A stretch of DNA of 5,889 bases from Methanobacteriaceae archaeon UBA349 (GTDB taxonomy: Archaea > Methanobacteriota > Methanobacteria > Methanobacteriales > Methanobacteriaceae): assembly GCA_002509745.1 (NCBI GenBank), contig DAWK01000086.1, positions 1-5,889 on the forward strand, written 5' to 3'. Positions 3,878 through 5,889 of this stretch are shown here, piece by piece. The notes beneath the pieces were generated by a model. That model made no database searches, was not told the origin of the DNA, and saw nothing but the letters and a program-made list of their open reading frames with translations. The translations under genes were made by a program, and so were the position numbers. The stretch's first letter is position 1. The number at the start of each line of letters is the position of its first letter.

Positions 3878-4441
3878 ATGAAAGAAAGAATGAAGCATAG
3901 AGAAGCTTTTGAATTTTTTTACTCATTAGGCGGAGCTCCGATTAAAAATAATGCTTTATCTGTGTCTAAAGAGTTCAAAGTCACTGAACGAACTTTTTGG
4001 AACTGGTATAAAAAATTAGATTGGAAAGAAAAAGTTCAGTTAAGAGACATTGAAGTATCTAAAGGTGTAGAGCAAAAAACCAATTCTAGCCTAATAGAAA
4101 ATAAAGCAAAATACTTATCTTATGTTCATAGGTTATTTGATGACCTAAAAAAGAAAATTGACAGTGGAGAATTTCCAGTTGAAATAAAGTCAGTCTCTGA
4201 CTTGGATAAAGCAATAAAACTTGGATTAATTTTACAAGATCAGGCTACTGAAAAAACTGAAACTAATATGAAACTTGATTTTAATCTACGCTTAGATCGC
4301 CTTAGAAGAATTGAGGCTAAACATGACTATCGCAGTTCGGCCAGAGGTGCAGCAAGAAATCAAACTGATAACAGAACAGAGGCCTCTGATAAAGGAGGAA
4401 GTTCAAAATCATCTGAGGAAAGTTCTGAGAAAGAAGCCTGA
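3878..4441 (+). CDS. terS: Terminase small subunit (HTH)
   Basis: A protein of 187 residues. Residues about 25-46 form a helix-turn-helix (ALSVSKEFKVTERTFWNWY), typical of small terminases that recognise the packaging site on viral DNA and load it onto the large subunit. A long helical middle (about 75-145, heptad-like Leu/Ile and charges) would be the oligomerisation region. The tail from about 150 is Ser/Glu/Arg/Gly-rich and probably disordered; it is encoded where the gene overlaps the large terminase in another frame. ATG 3878 follows AAAGGGG (3865-3871) by 6 bases. The assignment rests on the HTH plus its position directly before a clear large terminase. A general regulator is less likely. 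Confidence 0.82.
   Translation: MKERMKHREAFEFFYSLGGAPIKNNALSVSKEFKVTERTFWNWYKKLDWKEKVQLRDIEVSKGVEQKTNSSLIENKAKYLSYVHRLFDDLKKKIDSGEFPVEIKSVSDLDKAIKLGLILQDQATEKTETNMKLDFNLRLDRLRRIEAKHDYRSSARGAARNQTDNRTEASDKGGSSKSSEESSEKEA
4313..4316 (+). promoter_or_regulatory. Ribosome binding site deciding terL start
   Basis: GAGG inside the small terminase gene lies 6 bases before ATG 4323. It supports that ATG over TTG 4311, which has no SD-like site at a proper distance. A GGAGG at 4394-4398 is stronger but has no in-frame start codon after it. Confidence 0.55.
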
Positions 4442-5855
4442 AATAAATAGTATTGAAGATCTCATTGACTGGAAAGAATATGTATGGGAAAAACAATATG
4501 AAGAAGATTACCGGATACAAGCTCTATTTCACAGTCTAGATAACGATGAAATAACAAATTTTTATGAAACAATAATCCTGAATCCTTATATTCCTGTTGT
4601 TCCTTTTTGGAATCAAATTTTTCTTTTATTTTTATCAGGAAGCACACTTTATGGTGGGGCTAGAGGAGGAGGTAAAACTGAAGCATCATTGATTGGTGCC
4701 CTTCAATATGTTGAATTTCCACAATGGAAAGTCGGAATATTCAGATTAACTTATTCCGATCTTAGTGTTCCTGGAGCCATAATGGACCGGGCCAAAGACT
4801 GGCTAAAAGACAACCCATTATTAGAAGACGCAGGCTTATCTCCACACTGGAATAGTTCCGAAAAGATTTTTACTTTCCCATCCGGCTCTAAAATCATGTT
4901 TGGACATGTCCAACATGATAAAGATGCTGAAAAATATCAGGGATCAGAATTTCATCTATTAATCTTGGATGAAGCTGTCCAGTTTACTGAAAAAAAGATA
5001 ACTAAATTGAAAGGATCTAACAGGAAACAATTCAATGACCCTTTACCATTAAAAAAATGGTATACTGGTAATCCTGGTGGAGTTAGTCATGATTACTTCA
5101 AAGAAAGGTTCATTGAGGGCATTGGTAATTTTATTGATAGTAAATATACTGATAACCCCTATCTTAATCATAAGGCATATGAAGAAGTATTTGAAGAAAT
5201 TAAAAACTCTGATCCTATTCTCTATCGTCAGTGGAAACTTGGTGATTGGAATGCTATACCTGAAGGTAAGCTATTCAAAAGAAAATGGTTCATTGATCGT
5301 GTTTATGATATCATCCCAGAAAAAGTCATTAGATGGCTAAGATTCTGGGATTTGGCTGCAACCAAAGAAGAAGACAATAATAAAAAAGGTGGTGCAGATT
5401 GGACAGTAGGGGGATTATTCGCGCTCGGTGAATCTGGAAAAGTATACTTAAATGATGTTCGGAGATTCCGTGAAAACGAAGATAAAGTATGGGATAACAT
5501 CATAAATCAAGCCAAAGAAGATGGCCGCCATGTAATGGTACGAATTGAACAGGAAGGAGCAGCATCAGGTAAAATGGTTATAGGAGCATTTGCTAGACAA
5601 TTACCCGGATATGATGTTGATGGTAAACCAGCATTACGCAAAACAAAATTAGATAGGGCCAGATCATGGGTCACGTTCATTAAACACGGCGGACTTAAGA
5701 TAAAAGATGCTTCTGAATGGTTGAATCCTTTATTAAATGAGGTTTCTGTTTTTCCTACTAAGGGTATCCATGATGATCAAGTGGATATGATATCTGGTGG
5801 ATTAAATGAATTAATTGAGATTTCTAAACCTGATCGTGCGGATGTTTTTGGTTAA
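4323..5855 (+). CDS. terL: Terminase large subunit
   Basis: A protein of 510 residues, normal for the family: the motor that pumps viral DNA into the empty head and cuts it. The N-terminal ATPase has Walker A GARGGGKT (112-119), Walker B LLILDEA (212-218) with the catalytic Glu, and coupling motif TGNPGG (248-253). The C-terminal RNase H-like nuclease has the expected acidic residues in FWDLA (D343), RIEQEG (E409) and HDDQVD (D484, D485, D488). All key residues are present, so it should be active. It starts inside the small terminase gene, overlapping 119 bases in a different frame; TTG 4311 is an alternative start. The ending KPDRADVFG is followed by a T9 tract. The portal gene usually comes next and would lie beyond the window. 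Confidence 0.96.
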   Translation: MTIAVRPEVQQEIKLITEQRPLIKEEVQNHLRKVLRKKPEINSIEDLIDWKEYVWEKQYEEDYRIQALFHSLDNDEITNFYETIILNPYIPVVPFWNQIFLLFLSGSTLYGGARGGGKTEASLIGALQYVEFPQWKVGIFRLTYSDLSVPGAIMDRAKDWLKDNPLLEDAGLSPHWNSSEKIFTFPSGSKIMFGHVQHDKDAEKYQGSEFHLLILDEAVQFTEKKITKLKGSNRKQFNDPLPLKKWYTGNPGGVSHDYFKERFIEGIGNFIDSKYTDNPYLNHKAYEEVFEEIKNSDPILYRQWKLGDWNAIPEGKLFKRKWFIDRVYDIIPEKVIRWLRFWDLAATKEEDNNKKGGADWTVGGLFALGESGKVYLNDVRRFRENEDKVWDNIINQAKEDGRHVMVRIEQEGAASGKMVIGAFARQLPGYDVDGKPALRKTKLDRARSWVTFIKHGGLKIKDASEWLNPLLNEVSVFPTKGIHDDQVDMISGGLNELIEISKPDRADVFG

Positions 5856-5865
5856 ATATTGGATA

Positions 5866-5874
5866 TTTTTTTTT
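5866..5874 (+). terminator. T9 tract after terL
   Basis: Nine T residues begin 11 bases after the terL stop, like the tract at 1041-1049. It is a likely archaeal termination signal closing the terS-terL transcript. The last 15 bases of the window are A/T-rich with no start codon seen. Confidence 0.45.
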
Positions 5875-5889
5875 ATTATTAATTATAGG

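Noticed and set aside
4317..4647. Two minus-strand open frames opposite terS/terL
   Set aside because: Shadows of the terminase genes; products are Phe/Leu-rich without recognisable motifs.
5077..5503. Open frames on both strands within terL
   Set aside because: They lie inside the nuclease half of the large terminase, whose motifs are continuous across the region.
1..5889. CRISPR array, tRNA, rRNA or insertion sequence
   Set aside because: No regularly spaced repeats, cloverleaf, rRNA-like stretch or transposase was seen; the 97-base spacing of the two leader elements is a gene length, not an array.

Overview
The window is A/T-rich DNA that reads as part of a tailed virus or provirus of a methanogenic archaeon, most likely in Methanobacteriales (Methanobrevibacter, Methanosphaera or Methanobacterium type). 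The clear viral markers are a large terminase with complete ATPase and nuclease motifs, a helix-turn-helix small terminase, and a ParB-like domain fused to a DNA methyltransferase. The archaeal markers are A/T-only TATA-like boxes, T8-T9 tracts as likely terminators, TTG starts behind Shine-Dalgarno (SD) sites, a DUF2188 protein, and two proteins resembling parts of the archaeal transcription factor TFB. The host group is inferred from these features, not from a database match.

Layout. Positions 1-1034 hold a possible small membrane peptide (38-118), a protein resembling one TFB cyclin repeat (136-603) and a protein with a TFB-like zinc ribbon (675-1034). All three begin at or just after the element AAGGCGGCAA, and the first two share 14 identical bases. 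Positions 1035-1204 are non-coding and hold a nested inverted repeat. Its inner 10-bp stem displays a 12-nt loop starting GGTTGCCG, the exact reverse complement of CGGCAACC in the two upstream leaders. A TATA-like box before it and a T8 tract after it suggest a small RNA, although a DNA operator is also possible. Positions 1205-1827 encode two translationally coupled small membrane proteins with a holin-like look. A DUF2188 gene lies on the minus strand (1842-2072), divergent from the ParB-methyltransferase (2171-3439). An unrecognised minus-strand gene (3423-3773) overlaps the end of the methyltransferase. The packaging module follows: small terminase (3878-4441) and large terminase (4323-5855), overlapping by 119 bases, then a T9 tract near the window edge. 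No intergenic stretch exceeds 300 bases.

How the parts may work together. The right half is the DNA packaging and DNA modification part of a head-tailed virus. The left half looks like a regulatory module: TFB-like halves on separate polypeptides could redirect or block host transcription initiation. The leader elements plus the complementary loop could control translation of these genes. That regulatory circuit is a hypothesis built from sequence complementarity and domain resemblance. The terminase and methyltransferase calls are solid.
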